A DNA stretch of 58,969 nt from positions 1 through 58,969 of the forward strand of contig JAOULW010000012.1 of NCBI GenBank assembly GCA_029881805.1, given 5' to 3'. The position numbers were made by a program, and so were the translations under genes. Under the pieces are notes generated by a model, which saw nothing but the letters and a program-made list of their open reading frames with translations, did not search any database and was not told the DNA's origin. Below are positions 27,057 through 35,408 of the stretch, one piece after another (the first letter of the stretch is position 1; each line of letters starts with the position of its first letter). Source of the stretch: Candidatus Bathyarchaeota archaeon (lineage in GTDB: Archaea; Thermoproteota; Bathyarchaeia; Bathyarchaeales; Bathycorpusculaceae).

Positions 27057-27593
27057 GTGCTCGGAACAACTGAAATATTCCTTTCTGATAGAGCTTTCCT
27101 AAGCATTATTCTCTCTTCCGTGGAAGTCTATAAGAACGAATGCCATGGAGCTTTGTTGGGCATTCAATCCCAAAGACGCATAATTGCTGAATATGCCATT
27201 CCTTTTCAAGCTGCAGAAAGAAAATTTTCAGAAGTGACGCCAAATTGGCGAAGAGAACTTAAGGTAATTGAGGTGCTTCCCAAGCTGGTACATTTGCAAA
27301 AGCTTGGATATTTTCATTCGCATCCCCAATTTGGGAATAAACGAGGCACGACCGAATTAAGCGAATTTGACAAGGATTTCATGCAAGAAGGAGAAACGGA
27401 AATCGTGGTGGCTATTAATGATGCTAGAAAGACACTGCCGTGGACAGAATCAAAAACGGGATTGTCAGGTACTTTGGGAAAGTATCGTATCACCATCGCA
27501 GGCTTTTACAAGCGAAAAAAAGATGGTAAAATCGTACGGTACAGAGTTTTATGTCCATACGCTGTTGGATTCGACTATGCTTTTAAACGATAG
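27057..27593 (+). CDS. JAB/MPN (JAMM) metalloprotein
   Basis: 178 aa. The JAMM zinc motif is recognisable: E28 in NECHGALLG, H87 and H89 in YFHSHP, and S102/D105 in LSEFD. The gap between the second His and the Ser is 12 residues instead of the usual 7, so the active-site loop has a five-residue insertion. JAMM proteins are isopeptidases for ubiquitin-like proteins (for example SAMPs in archaea) or release sulfur-carrier tails. No ubiquitin-like, E1 or E2 gene is adjacent. Start GTG with GGGGAGG at ideal spacing (5 nt). Proteolytic activity is plausible but unproven. Confidence 0.72.
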   Translation: MLGTTEIFLSDRAFLSIILSSVEVYKNECHGALLGIQSQRRIIAEYAIPFQAAERKFSEVTPNWRRELKVIEVLPKLVHLQKLGYFHSHPQFGNKRGTTELSEFDKDFMQEGETEIVVAINDARKTLPWTESKTGLSGTLGKYRITIAGFYKRKKDGKIVRYRVLCPYAVGFDYAFKR

Positions 27594-27655
27594 CAGATCA
27601 GCAAAAACTTGAACCGTTATCATTCACGTTAGGTCTTTGCTGCTTTTTGCGAATC

Positions 27656-27666
27656 TTTTTATAATT
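27656..27666 (+). promoter_or_regulatory. TATA box for the KAS III-like gene
   Basis: TTTTTATAATT lies about 25 nt before the ATG at 27688 with no ribosome-binding site between, the layout of a leaderless archaeal transcript. Confidence 0.4.
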
Positions 27667-27687
27667 TCTTTTATCACTCTTACTGAC

Positions 27688-28799
27688 ATGCAAATATTAC
27701 AATTATCAACTGCCGTGCCTAAAAACAAATATTCGACTGAAGAACTGATCGAAATTTTTCCATGCCAAATTCCTGAAGACGTGAAACAGAACATACTCAA
27801 CTTAGGAGTTGTAAAAAGGCACCTAATTGACCATGCTAGCCCGCCTTTAAAATCAGAGATCATTTTGAACGAGGCTGACATTGTCAATCTTTGCTTAGAG
27901 GCTTGCGAAGACGCTGTCGAAAATGCTGATCTATCCATTAGGAACATAGACTATTTCATCATGACTTATGATGCGAACCCGTTTTTGTGTCCAGGTCTCA
28001 GCCAGCTTTTGATCCGAAAACTTGGTTTTAACCCTTACATTAAATACGTCAACGTTCAAGGAATGGCGTGCGCAGCTTTCACAAAAGGTTTGGAACTTGC
28101 TGAAAACTACCTGGCAACGCGCCCTGAAGACTATGTCTTGCTTTGTTTTTCTGGAGTAAACTCATATTGGTTCTACAATCAAGTGCGAGGAACAAAAGAC
28201 ATCATGGGAATCAGACAAATTAACCAGATAAAAACAAGGCTAAAAGGCAGACGGAACTTAGGAAATGGATTGCAAGCATGGAGTTTTTCCTTTTTGGAGA
28301 TGGAGTGGCTGCTGCTATTGTGACAAAAAAAAGGAATGGATTGTCCGTCAAGAAAATTGTTGAAGTTACAAATGCGAGAGAGAAAGACTATTTGGCTGGC
28401 TGCGGCAGACTTGCAAGCACAAACGAACCTTTCAAGTTCGGCTTCTACTCACATCTGGATAAAGAAATTCCAAGACTAGGCGTTAGATACACGGACATGG
28501 CTCTCAAGAGGCTGTTTGGGAAAAAAGCTGAAAAAATTACGAAGGCTACAAAGAAGTGGGCGTTTCACACGGGCAGCCAAAAAATATTGAACGTTTTGGC
28601 TGAACACAATGGGGTTCAACGTGAAAAACTGAAAGAGTCATACGCGGTTCTCAGGGAACACGGCAACTTGGCAGGAGCAAGCTTGCCATTCATTCTTAAA
28701 CGGATAGTTTCGAAGAATAGGTTTTCAAAAGGCGACATTATCCTGATGCTTGGTTACGGATGGGGGTTTTCAGCCTCCGCTGCCATGCTAGAATTTTGA
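27688..28799 (+). pseudogene. Ketoacyl-ACP synthase III/chalcone-synthase-like gene with a frameshift
   Basis: Two overlapping frames together make one thiolase-fold protein of about 370 aa. The 5' part (27688 to about 28230) has the active cysteine in VQGMACAAFTKGLELA; the 3' part has EFFLFGDGVAAAIV, the catalytic His in KKWAFHTGSQKIL and the Asn in EHGNLAGASLPF. All three residues of the Cys-His-Asn triad are therefore encoded. The break lies around the A5 run at 28230-28234: one extra A would join the frames with sensible sequence (KNKAKRQTELRKW) between. It is either a sequencing/assembly error in a homopolymer, a recent mutation, or slippage. If intact, it would condense acyl-CoA with malonyl or a similar extender. 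Confidence 0.75.
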
Positions 28800-28822
28800 G
28801 AAAAGAAAGAAGGATTGTTTGT

Positions 28823-29992
28823 TTATGGTTGTTTTGCAAGATAGTTGCTTATTGTTAGTTTCTGGATTTCGCTTGTTCCTTCGTAGATTTCAGTGATTTT
28901 TGCGCACCTGTGGAAGCGTTCCACGTGGTAATCAGCCAGATAGCCGTAGCCTCCGAAAATTTGTATGGCGTCGTCCGTCACTTCCACCGCCACCCGGCTT
29001 GCATAAGCCTTGGCCATTGAGGTTGAAACTGGGTTTACTTTCCCTTGGTCGTAAAGCCATGCTGCCTTGTAGGTGAGCATTCTTGCGGCTTCGATTTTGA
29101 TTGCCATGTCAGCGATTTTGAAAGAAACTCCTTGGAATTGGATTATTGGGGAGCCGAACTGTTTCCTGTTTTTTGAGTATTGCAAGGCCTTTTCGAAGGC
29201 TCCTTGAGCCATCCCAACGGCTTGAGCAGCGACTGCAATTCTTGATTTGTCGAAAAATTCAAGGACGTAATAGAAGCCTTTGTTAAGCTCGCCTACGAGA
29301 TTGTTTTCTGGAACTTTGACTTCGCTTAACGAAACTGAGCCTGTGATGCACGGTTTAATTCCCATTTTTCCGTGGAGCTTTGTCACTTCGAGCCCGGAAG
29401 CGCCTTTCTCTACGATTAGAAGGCTTTGGCCTCTGTGTGATGGTGCGGCGTTTGGATCTGTTTGGCAGAGTATCATAAAGTAGTCGGCTATGGGGCTGTT
29501 TGTTATGAATTCTTTGCTACCGTTGATGACCAATTCGTTTCCGCTTTTTGCGGCTGTTGTGTCCATGCGTGTTATGTCGCTTCCATGTTCAGGCTCTGTG
29601 ACCGCTCCTGATGAAACTGCTTCACCCTTGGCCAGTGGCGGGATGTACTTTTGTTTTTGTTCTTCGGTTCCGTGTTTCAGAAGGATGTCGGCGACCATGA
29701 AGGTTCCTGAAGATATTGCTGTGCCAAGTCCAGGGTCGACTCTGCACATTTCTTCCACGACGATGCAGTCCTCTAGTACGCCGTATCCCTGTCCGCTGTA
29801 TTCTTGAGGGAATTTCATGCCAGTGAATCCAAGCTTGCCAGCTTTTCTGTACAGTTCTGTGGGAAACTCTTCTTTTTGGTCAAGCTCTAGGGCGATCTGT
29901 GGTGTGAATTCTTTTTCGCAAAATTCTCTGATGGCCTTCTTTATTTCTTTCTGCTCTTCGGTTAGTTCAAAATGCACTTTGCCCATCTCCAT
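28823..29992 (-). CDS. Acyl-CoA dehydrogenase
   Basis: 389 aa, normal length. N-terminal helical domain (FELTEEQKEIKKAIREFCEK), the FAD/substrate motifs GAVTEPEHGSDITRM and KEFITNSP, the FAD-binding RKQFGSPIIQFQGVSFKIAD and the C-terminal ITEIYEGTSEIQ, whose Glu is the catalytic base of short/medium-chain enzymes. It oxidises an acyl-CoA to the enoyl-CoA and passes electrons to ETF. It is the third gene of etfB-etfA-acd on the minus strand, 13 nt after etfA, so its electron acceptor is encoded with it. Chain length cannot be told. An internal ATG at the third codon is an alternative start. Confidence 0.94.
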   Translation of the reverse strand: MEMGKVHFELTEEQKEIKKAIREFCEKEFTPQIALELDQKEEFPTELYRKAGKLGFTGMKFPQEYSGQGYGVLEDCIVVEEMCRVDPGLGTAISSGTFMVADILLKHGTEEQKQKYIPPLAKGEAVSSGAVTEPEHGSDITRMDTTAAKSGNELVINGSKEFITNSPIADYFMILCQTDPNAAPSHRGQSLLIVEKGASGLEVTKLHGKMGIKPCITGSVSLSEVKVPENNLVGELNKGFYYVLEFFDKSRIAVAAQAVGMAQGAFEKALQYSKNRKQFGSPIIQFQGVSFKIADMAIKIEAARMLTYKAAWLYDQGKVNPVSTSMAKAYASRVAVEVTDDAIQIFGGYGYLADYHVERFHRCAKITEIYEGTSEIQKLTISNYLAKQP

Positions 29993-30005
29993 TTTGATTT
30001 GAGAG

Positions 30006-30995
30006 TTATGCCTTTTGTCCTTTCAACTCATATATTTTGCCTTTAAGCGCTGGAACTATCTTGAATAAATCTTCTACTATGCCATAATCGGCGAAGCTGA
30101 AGATTGGGGCTTTGGGGTCTTTGTTTACTGCTATTATGAGGTCTGAGCTTTTCATTCCTAGAACGTGCTGGAAAGCGCCGCTTATGCCAAGTGCCAAATA
30201 CAGTTTGGGTTTCACCGTCTTTCCAGAACTGCCTACTTGTCGGTCACTGGGGAGCCAACCTTTGTCCACAATTGGGCGCGAGCAGGCGAGCACTGCACCT
30301 AAGGTTTTGGCCAGTTCTTCAATCATGGACATGTTCGTCTGATCTTTTATGCCGCGGCCAATGCCTATGAGTTTTTCCGCGGCTGTTATGTCTACTCCAC
30401 CCGATGGCGGCAAAACATATTGTAGGAAACGCTTTTCGGCTATTTCTTCGGTCAGTAGCGAAGGTACTTCCGCGATTTGTCCGTTTGGGGGTGTTGCAGG
30501 TTTTTCTGCTGTAAATGTTGCTTGGCGTACAGTTGTCATATACGTTTCCGCCTTGCGCAGCATTGCTTTGACGTTGACTTTGCCGCCGTACATTTGTCGT
30601 GTTACAGCTAGTCCGTCAGCTTCGAAGGTTAAGTCTAGGCAGTCTGTTGCGAGTGGTGTGCCTAGCGCTGTGGCTAATCGTGGAGCTAGTTCTATGCCGT
30701 AGCTGGTGTGCCCCATCATGACGAGTGATGGCTTGTGTTCAGTAATGAGTTTTGCTAAGATTTTTCTGTAGGCTTCTGAGTTGAAATTCTCCAGTTTCGG
30801 ATCTTGAACAAGCAGAACGGTTTTTGCGTATTCCGTCAGGGTTTTTGCATGTTCTACAATGTTGTTGCCTAGCAGGACGGCTGTTGTTTCAGCGTCTGTT
30901 TTTTCGGTTAGTTCGTTGGCTTTGGTGAGCATTTCGAATGTTATGTCTCTTAATCGTCCTTGTCTATGTTCGACTAGAACGAAGATTTTTGCCAT
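30006..30995 (-). CDS. etfA: Electron transfer flavoprotein alpha subunit
   Basis: 329 aa. The C-terminal FAD domain is clear: KLIGIGRGIKDQTNMS, VGSSGKTVKPKLYLALGIS and SSDLIIAVNKDPKAPIFSF, ending with ADYGIVEDLFKIVP. With EtfB it takes electrons from the acyl-CoA dehydrogenase encoded next door and would pass them to a membrane quinone reductase or another partner, neither of which is in the window. Two bases separate it from etfB. Confidence 0.95.
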   Translation of the reverse strand: MAKIFVLVEHRQGRLRDITFEMLTKANELTEKTDAETTAVLLGNNIVEHAKTLTEYAKTVLLVQDPKLENFNSEAYRKILAKLITEHKPSLVMMGHTSYGIELAPRLATALGTPLATDCLDLTFEADGLAVTRQMYGGKVNVKAMLRKAETYMTTVRQATFTAEKPATPPNGQIAEVPSLLTEEIAEKRFLQYVLPPSGGVDITAAEKLIGIGRGIKDQTNMSMIEELAKTLGAVLACSRPIVDKGWLPSDRQVGSSGKTVKPKLYLALGISGAFQHVLGMKSSDLIIAVNKDPKAPIFSFADYGIVEDLFKIVPALKGKIYELKGQKA

Positions 30996-30997
30996 TT

Positions 30998-31786
30998 TCA
31001 GATCAGCCCCCTTGATTTCACGATGTCAGCGATTTTTGTGGCGATTTCTTCGGGCGTGCCCTTGAGGAATTCGGCTTGTTTTTCAACCGGCGGCACGTAG
31101 AGTTTTTCGATTGTTGTCCATGACCCTGCCGGCCCCACATCAGCCTCGGTCAGACCCGTGTCAGCTAAGCCCATAACTTTGATTTCTTTCTGCATGGCTT
31201 TACGGATGCCCATTATTGAGACGTAGCGAGGCTCGTTTATGCCTGTTTGGACAGCAAAGAGTGCAGGCAGCTTGATTTCTAATTGCTCTTCTAGTCCGCC
31301 TTCGAGTTCACGGTTGACTTTTGCCGTTCCAGTGTTTAACTCTATTTTTTTTGTCATCGTTGCGTGTGGAATGTTTAACATTTCTGCAAGGATTGGGCCG
31401 ACCATGGCTGAGCCGTCGTCTCCTGCTTGTGCGCCGAGTAGAATTAGATCATAGTGCAGGTTTTTAATTGCGGAGTGAAGGATTTTCGCTATTGCATAGG
31501 CGTCTGAGTTTTCGAATTTTGGGTCAGTTAAGCGTATTGCTGTGTCCGCCCCTCGGGCTAAACACTTGCGTAGTGTTGATTCTGAGTCTTGTGCGCCAAC
31601 GGTTATGACTGTGACTGTTCCGCCTTGTTTTTCTCTTATGCGGACAGCCTCTTCCAATGCGTAGTCGTCCCACTCGTTTATGTCAAAGACTAAACTGGTT
31701 TTTTCTATGGCTTTGCCTGTTTTGTCGATTCTTAGTTCTGCTTCTGCTGTTTCGGGAACGTGCTTAACACAAACAACAACATCCAA
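30998..31786 (-). CDS. etfB: Electron transfer flavoprotein beta subunit
   Basis: 262 aa from a TTG at 31786 with GGAGAG about 9 nt upstream; a GTG at 31825 is a longer alternative. The family pattern DVVVCVKHVPET at the start, DINEWDDYALEEAVRI, and LILLGAQAGDDGSAMVGPIL are standard EtfB. Whether it is of the bifurcating type (a second FAD in EtfB) cannot be decided by eye. First gene of the etfB-etfA-acd operon. Confidence 0.94.
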   Translation of the reverse strand: MDVVVCVKHVPETAEAELRIDKTGKAIEKTSLVFDINEWDDYALEEAVRIREKQGGTVTVITVGAQDSESTLRKCLARGADTAIRLTDPKFENSDAYAIAKILHSAIKNLHYDLILLGAQAGDDGSAMVGPILAEMLNIPHATMTKKIELNTGTAKVNRELEGGLEEQLEIKLPALFAVQTGINEPRYVSIMGIRKAMQKEIKVMGLADTGLTEADVGPAGSWTTIEKLYVPPVEKQAEFLKGTPEEIATKIADIVKSRGLI

Positions 31787-31986
31787 GTCACTAAACTCTC
31801 CATTATGCTTGGAAGTGTTAAACACACATTTTCATAAAACTTTTGCTTGAAATACATATTTCGGAACATGTAAAGGATTGACGCATCCAAGTGGATGATG
31901 TTTCAATGCTGGGCCTCCTCTGAATCAAAGGAGTTTCCGTGCATCCTATCCCGCGAGCATCACGTTAGCCTTTTCCTAAAACATGT

Positions 31987-32718
31987 TCAGAAATCTGGAT
32001 GGTTTTTCATGGAACCTCCAGTTAAGTGCATAAAAGTGTTTCTCCGTTTTTGTTCCGGTCTCAATAAACTTTCTACCATCTTGAATTGTCTTTCATATAT
32101 ATGGCAATTCTTGGAGTGAAAAATGAGCTTGCCTGTTTGCAAGTTTAGGCCTCCGCGTTTGTTTATTTCTGACACTATTGCCTCATTGAATAATTGGATT
32201 CCGGCTATGTTGGCTGGAAGTCCAGCATATGCGTCCCATGACCTGAAATAGCAAGTTAAGTGCATTTTCCCATTGTACATCTCGGTATCTATTAGGCTCA
32301 AGCAAGGAGGTTCGTGTTTTTCGTTGCCAATGTGTTTCATAATATCTTCAGGCAACCTGACTACAAGAGTAATCTGTCTGTCATTCTGCTCTTTCAAGTA
32401 TCTTTTGACGAGTTCTTCTATCTGGTCCACGGGTTTTCGAAGCCTTGAACCGTATGTGTAAGTTTCGTCTTCTATTACTCCGGACCATAAATATCTTAAA
32501 GCATACCATTGCACATATTTCATGTCACAGGGTGCCTTCTCCGCCACTAATGGTCTATTTTCGGGATGAAGGATTTCTATGCTGAGATTTAATTTTCTAG
32601 TGACAGAACATTCGGATCCATATCTGACTTCGAATAGATCTCCATTTTCCCGTATCGCCACTAATGATTTATACCAAGCATCAGGACAATCGAACGCTTC
32701 GATTTTGAGGTATTTCAT
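31987..32718 (-). CDS. thyA: Archaeal-type thymidylate synthase-like protein
   Basis: 243 aa from the ATG at 32718 (GGAG 10 nt upstream). The catalytic cysteine is in EPPCLSLID, the dUMP-binding part in TCYFRSWDAYAGLPANI (the R-S-x-D motif), and the closing segment in GKLIFHSKNCHIYERQF. This pattern is the thymidylate synthase/dCMP-hydroxymethylase fold in the diverged archaeal branch. It should methylate dUMP using a reduced folate or methanopterin C1 carrier. It is a single gene upstream of the etf operon with about 200 bp between, and no dihydrofolate-reductase gene is near. The function call rests on motifs only. Confidence 0.72.
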   Translation of the reverse strand: MKYLKIEAFDCPDAWYKSLVAIRENGDLFEVRYGSECSVTRKLNLSIEILHPENRPLVAEKAPCDMKYVQWYALRYLWSGVIEDETYTYGSRLRKPVDQIEELVKRYLKEQNDRQITLVVRLPEDIMKHIGNEKHEPPCLSLIDTEMYNGKMHLTCYFRSWDAYAGLPANIAGIQLFNEAIVSEINKRGGLNLQTGKLIFHSKNCHIYERQFKMVESLLRPEQKRRNTFMHLTGGSMKNHPDF

Positions 32719-32755
32719 GAACGGCAAACTCCAAGTTTCCTTGCATTTTTCTAAT

Positions 32756-32777
32756 ATATAACTATCATATAACTATC
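32756..32777. repeat. Two tandem 11-bp repeats (ATATAACTATC)
   Basis: Two perfect back-to-back copies of ATATAACTATC. On the minus strand they give GATAGTTATAT twice and end in a TATA-like TTATATATTAG just upstream of the thyA-like gene, so they probably form part of its promoter. Confidence 0.6.
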
Positions 32778-32831
32778 TGCAACTGCAATCTAAGTTGTGG
32801 GCTTTGTTATAATGCATTGGTTTATCCGCAC

Positions 32832-32966
32832 ATGCTCCTACCTCTCAAATCACAGCAACAGCGGAAACAAAGTCAGAGCAAAGGCAACAACTCAGAGTTT
32901 CTTGTGCAGTTTCTCTTAAAAGAAATGCTAGGTTCTATATTCAGCCTCATTATTGAACTCATCTAA
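32832..32966 (+). CDS. Possible leaderless 44-aa small protein
   Basis: An ATG-started frame of 44 codons in the gap between two divergent genes. The product has a basic, Gln/Ser-rich N-terminal half (SQQQRKQSQSKGNNSEF) and a hydrophobic C-terminal half (LVQFLLKEMLGSIFSLIIEL), so it could be an amphipathic or membrane-bound microprotein. A TATA-like TGTTATAAT at 32805-32813 lies about 25 nt before the ATG, fitting leaderless transcription. There is no RBS and no known family, so this may be chance. Confidence 0.3.
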   Translation: MLLPLKSQQQRKQSQSKGNNSEFLVQFLLKEMLGSIFSLIIELI

Positions 32967-32983
32967 GTCATAAAAATCTTTAA

Positions 32984-33361
32984 ATGATGAGAGGTTTGGA
33001 AATCAAGAGTATGAAGCTTCAAGTGAAAAAGGCTCATAAAGCGTCGTTCAATTATTCAGTCGTTTTCAAGAAGGGAGACAAGGTCAAAGTAGGACGTGAG
33101 GATCCTGATATGCCGGGATGGTACTGGTGCGAAAACATAGATGGCGTGTTGTCGTGGATCCCCGAAGACTACCTCAACAGAAATGGCACAGAAGGAACGA
33201 TCACCCATAACTACGATACAACGGAGCTCACCGTCAAAACAGAAGATACGCTGGAATACGTGACAAAAGTCAAGTTCTGGACCCTTTGCCGAACCCGTGA
33301 CGGCAAGAAAGGGTGGGTACCGACTGCAAATCTGGAACATGTGAAAAGTCCAAAAGGTTAA
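32984..33361 (+). CDS. Small protein with two SH3-like repeats
   Basis: About 125 aa (an ATG at 33011 would shorten it by nine residues). Two SH3-like barrels can be seen: the first with KKGDKVKVGRED, GWYWCEN and GVLSWIPEDYL, the second with LTVKTEDTLEYVTKV and DGKKGWVPTANLE. The W-[IV]-P motif in both is typical of SH3 and variant SH3 domains. No signal peptide, so probably cytosolic. Archaeal and bacterial proteins of this type are annotated only as SH3-domain proteins; ligand unknown. Weak promoter evidence, with AT-rich sequence just upstream. Confidence 0.6.
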   Translation: MMRGLEIKSMKLQVKKAHKASFNYSVVFKKGDKVKVGREDPDMPGWYWCENIDGVLSWIPEDYLNRNGTEGTITHNYDTTELTVKTEDTLEYVTKVKFWTLCRTRDGKKGWVPTANLEHVKSPKG

Positions 33362-33461
33362 AGGTTCTCGTACGCAATTGCTTGTCTGAAGGAAAAAACG
33401 GGCGTTCTAAAGCATAGTATTATTTGTAACGAACAGAATTGTTTCATTAGAGATCGTAGAG

Positions 33462-34061
33462 ATGAAGCCAAGTCGTCAAATCTATTTCGTCATCAGTATT
33501 GTATTAGTCAGCGTTTTCGCTGTGTGGTATCTTTATCCAAATCCTATATTGTATGATAAAACCTTTGAGCAAGACTTTGAACTGGATTTCGGTGGATGGA
33601 CGAAAGACGCTCAAGTCCCTCCAGATCCAAATAATCCAGGTCACCCTGTTGCCTGGGAAGTTTCTCGGGTGACCTCTTTGTCCCATTCTGGGCAATACTC
33701 AGTGGAGTTGTACATTGATGGGAGGCAGGATGACGGCACGGTCTGGATAGAGAAGAAAATATCGGTGAAACCCAACTCGCAAATCCAAGCCAACGTTTCT
33801 TTTGAATTCTACAGCATAGACGAAAGTTTCAACACTATAGCAGGCGTTTGCGCCTATGCTGGAATCTCGGACCCAGAAGCTGAAGAAGATTTCTTTGTTG
33901 TCGACCCTGCCAACTTGAAAGCAGGATGGAAAAACTATAATTACACTACAACTTTTAACACAGACTCTCGCGGAGAAATGTGGATTGCTCTGGGAATCAC
34001 TGTGTTTTGGGAAACTGAGATGACCTATAACATAGACGATGTGAAAGTTGCAATAACCTAG
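33462..34061 (+). CDS. Membrane-anchored extracytoplasmic protein, unknown function
   Basis: 199 aa. One N-terminal hydrophobic helix (YFVISIVLVSVFAVWYLY, residues 8-25) acts as signal anchor, followed by a beta-rich extracytoplasmic domain with FGGWTKDAQV, SHSGQYSVELYIDG and YNIDDVKVAIT. The plan of a jelly-roll with the final DDV strand resembles carbohydrate-binding-module-like domains, but there is no catalytic signature. I do not recognise a specific family. It stands alone between an SH3-like gene and a HAD gene. Confidence 0.55.
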   Translation: MKPSRQIYFVISIVLVSVFAVWYLYPNPILYDKTFEQDFELDFGGWTKDAQVPPDPNNPGHPVAWEVSRVTSLSHSGQYSVELYIDGRQDDGTVWIEKKISVKPNSQIQANVSFEFYSIDESFNTIAGVCAYAGISDPEAEEDFFVVDPANLKAGWKNYNYTTTFNTDSRGEMWIALGITVFWETEMTYNIDDVKVAIT

Positions 34062-34304
34062 CTTTAAAACTCTATTGCGCTGGCGCACGATTCTTGTGCA
34101 GAAGGGACAATAGAGAGGTACAGAAAGGTTTCACGTTTCATAATAGCACATGTCAAAAAAGGGTTTGCGGGAGTAGACCTTACGATTAGTTGGTTTTTTG
34201 AAGCAAATGATATACGCTGAAAAGAAAGCACAGTCTTGATATAACCATTATTCTAATAGAGAATCCCAGATAGATGGGGAACAATGAAGAATGAGTGAAA
34301 ACTC

Positions 34305-35021
34305 TTGACGATTAAGGCAGTCTTGTTTGATATGGGAAATACTCTGGTTAAATACGATTATGGTTTGCCTGAAGAAGTCTTTCGAAAGGTTTTATTTTCA
34401 TTAGGCATCTCCAGATCATTAGACGACATGAAGAAAGCATTCGTGAATGCTGAAAAGGAAGCAGAAGATAATAAGCTGCTAGAATCCATGGGCAAGATAA
34501 AACGAGCTGAGTTCTGGCACCAATGGGATTCTCTTGTAATGAAACATCTCGAAATAGCAGAGCATGAAGAACTTGCCAAATCGTTCACTCATTCCAAATG
34601 GATGGAATTCGTGGATAGCAGATTGTATCCAGAAGTAAAGGAGGTTCTATTGGAGTTAAAACGAAGAGGATTGAAGGTGGGACTTATAAGTAATGGCTAT
34701 GAGGAGGAGATCATCCTCGTTCTCAAAAAGGCAAATCTTGAGAGGACAACCTTTGACATCATAGTCGGTGTAGACACAATAAAGAAAGTCAAGCCTAACC
34801 CAGACATTTTCAGGTATGCTATCAGCAAACTTGATGTAAAACCGGAAGAGACGATATTCGTTGGAGATAATTCAGAAGTGGACTATAAGGGAGCTGAAAA
34901 TTCAGGCATACACGCATTGTTAATTGACAGAACGGAAAAGCAGCAGAGTGACTTGAGGACAATCAAAAATCTGAAGGAGCTTCTCTCTCTCAAATTGACT
35001 GATTTCTTCCACAAGTCATAA
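34305..35021 (+). CDS. HAD-superfamily hydrolase
   Basis: 238 aa from a TTG. HAD motif I is FDMGNTLVKYD; the nucleophile is D9 and the +2 residue is Gly rather than the usual Asp, as also seen in the YihX-like group. Motif II is GLISNGYEEEI, motif III/IV is KVKPNPDIF and IFVGDNSEVDYKGA. A helical cap (about 20-95) places it in subfamily I. It probably removes phosphate from a small metabolite; the substrate is unknown. No operon partners. The RBS is weak (GAGTG). Confidence 0.82.
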   Translation: MTIKAVLFDMGNTLVKYDYGLPEEVFRKVLFSLGISRSLDDMKKAFVNAEKEAEDNKLLESMGKIKRAEFWHQWDSLVMKHLEIAEHEELAKSFTHSKWMEFVDSRLYPEVKEVLLELKRRGLKVGLISNGYEEEIILVLKKANLERTTFDIIVGVDTIKKVKPNPDIFRYAISKLDVKPEETIFVGDNSEVDYKGAENSGIHALLIDRTEKQQSDLRTIKNLKELLSLKLTDFFHKS

Positions 35022-35344
35022 GAATTGAGCGAGACGACCACATCGTTAAAGAGAAAGAAATCGAAGAAGGAATTCAAGACCTAAACTTAGGTCAAGACAA
35101 GAGAACCATACAGACCTATAGACGATTGCTTCTAGACCTTCAGCGCATTAAACCGCTAGGCAATGGCAAATACGAAATATCAACCAAACCCATGAGAACC
35201 AGAACAAGAAATATCCCATGTGATGTCCGACTTCGGGAGATATCTCCATGCGCAGCGAGGTTTGAGTCCTATTCCGACATAACCGTCGTGGAATTGTCGA
35301 GGTCGTTCGGAGGTTTTATATTAAACTCAGCTACAGTACATTGA
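35003..35344 (+). pseudogene. Possible degraded coding remnant without a start
   Basis: An open frame overlapping the HAD gene end reads like real protein (DDHIVKEKEIEEGIQDL, then DKRTIQTYRRLLLDLQRIK and PLGNGKYEIS) yet has no ATG, GTG or TTG before codon 42 (TTG at 35126). The last third looks less protein-like. It could be the remains of a small helical or winged-helix DNA-binding protein. No family is recognised and the evidence is only compositional. Confidence 0.28.
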
Positions 35345-35408
35345 TACGCGCACTTTGGAGAAGGACCGTTGTCGAAAATTTTCTCATGCGCACTAGGAGT
35401 AAAAACAC

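Noticed and set aside
31895-32119. 74-codon plus-strand frame upstream of etfB
   Set aside because: It overlaps the thyA-like gene on the other strand and has no RBS or similarity.
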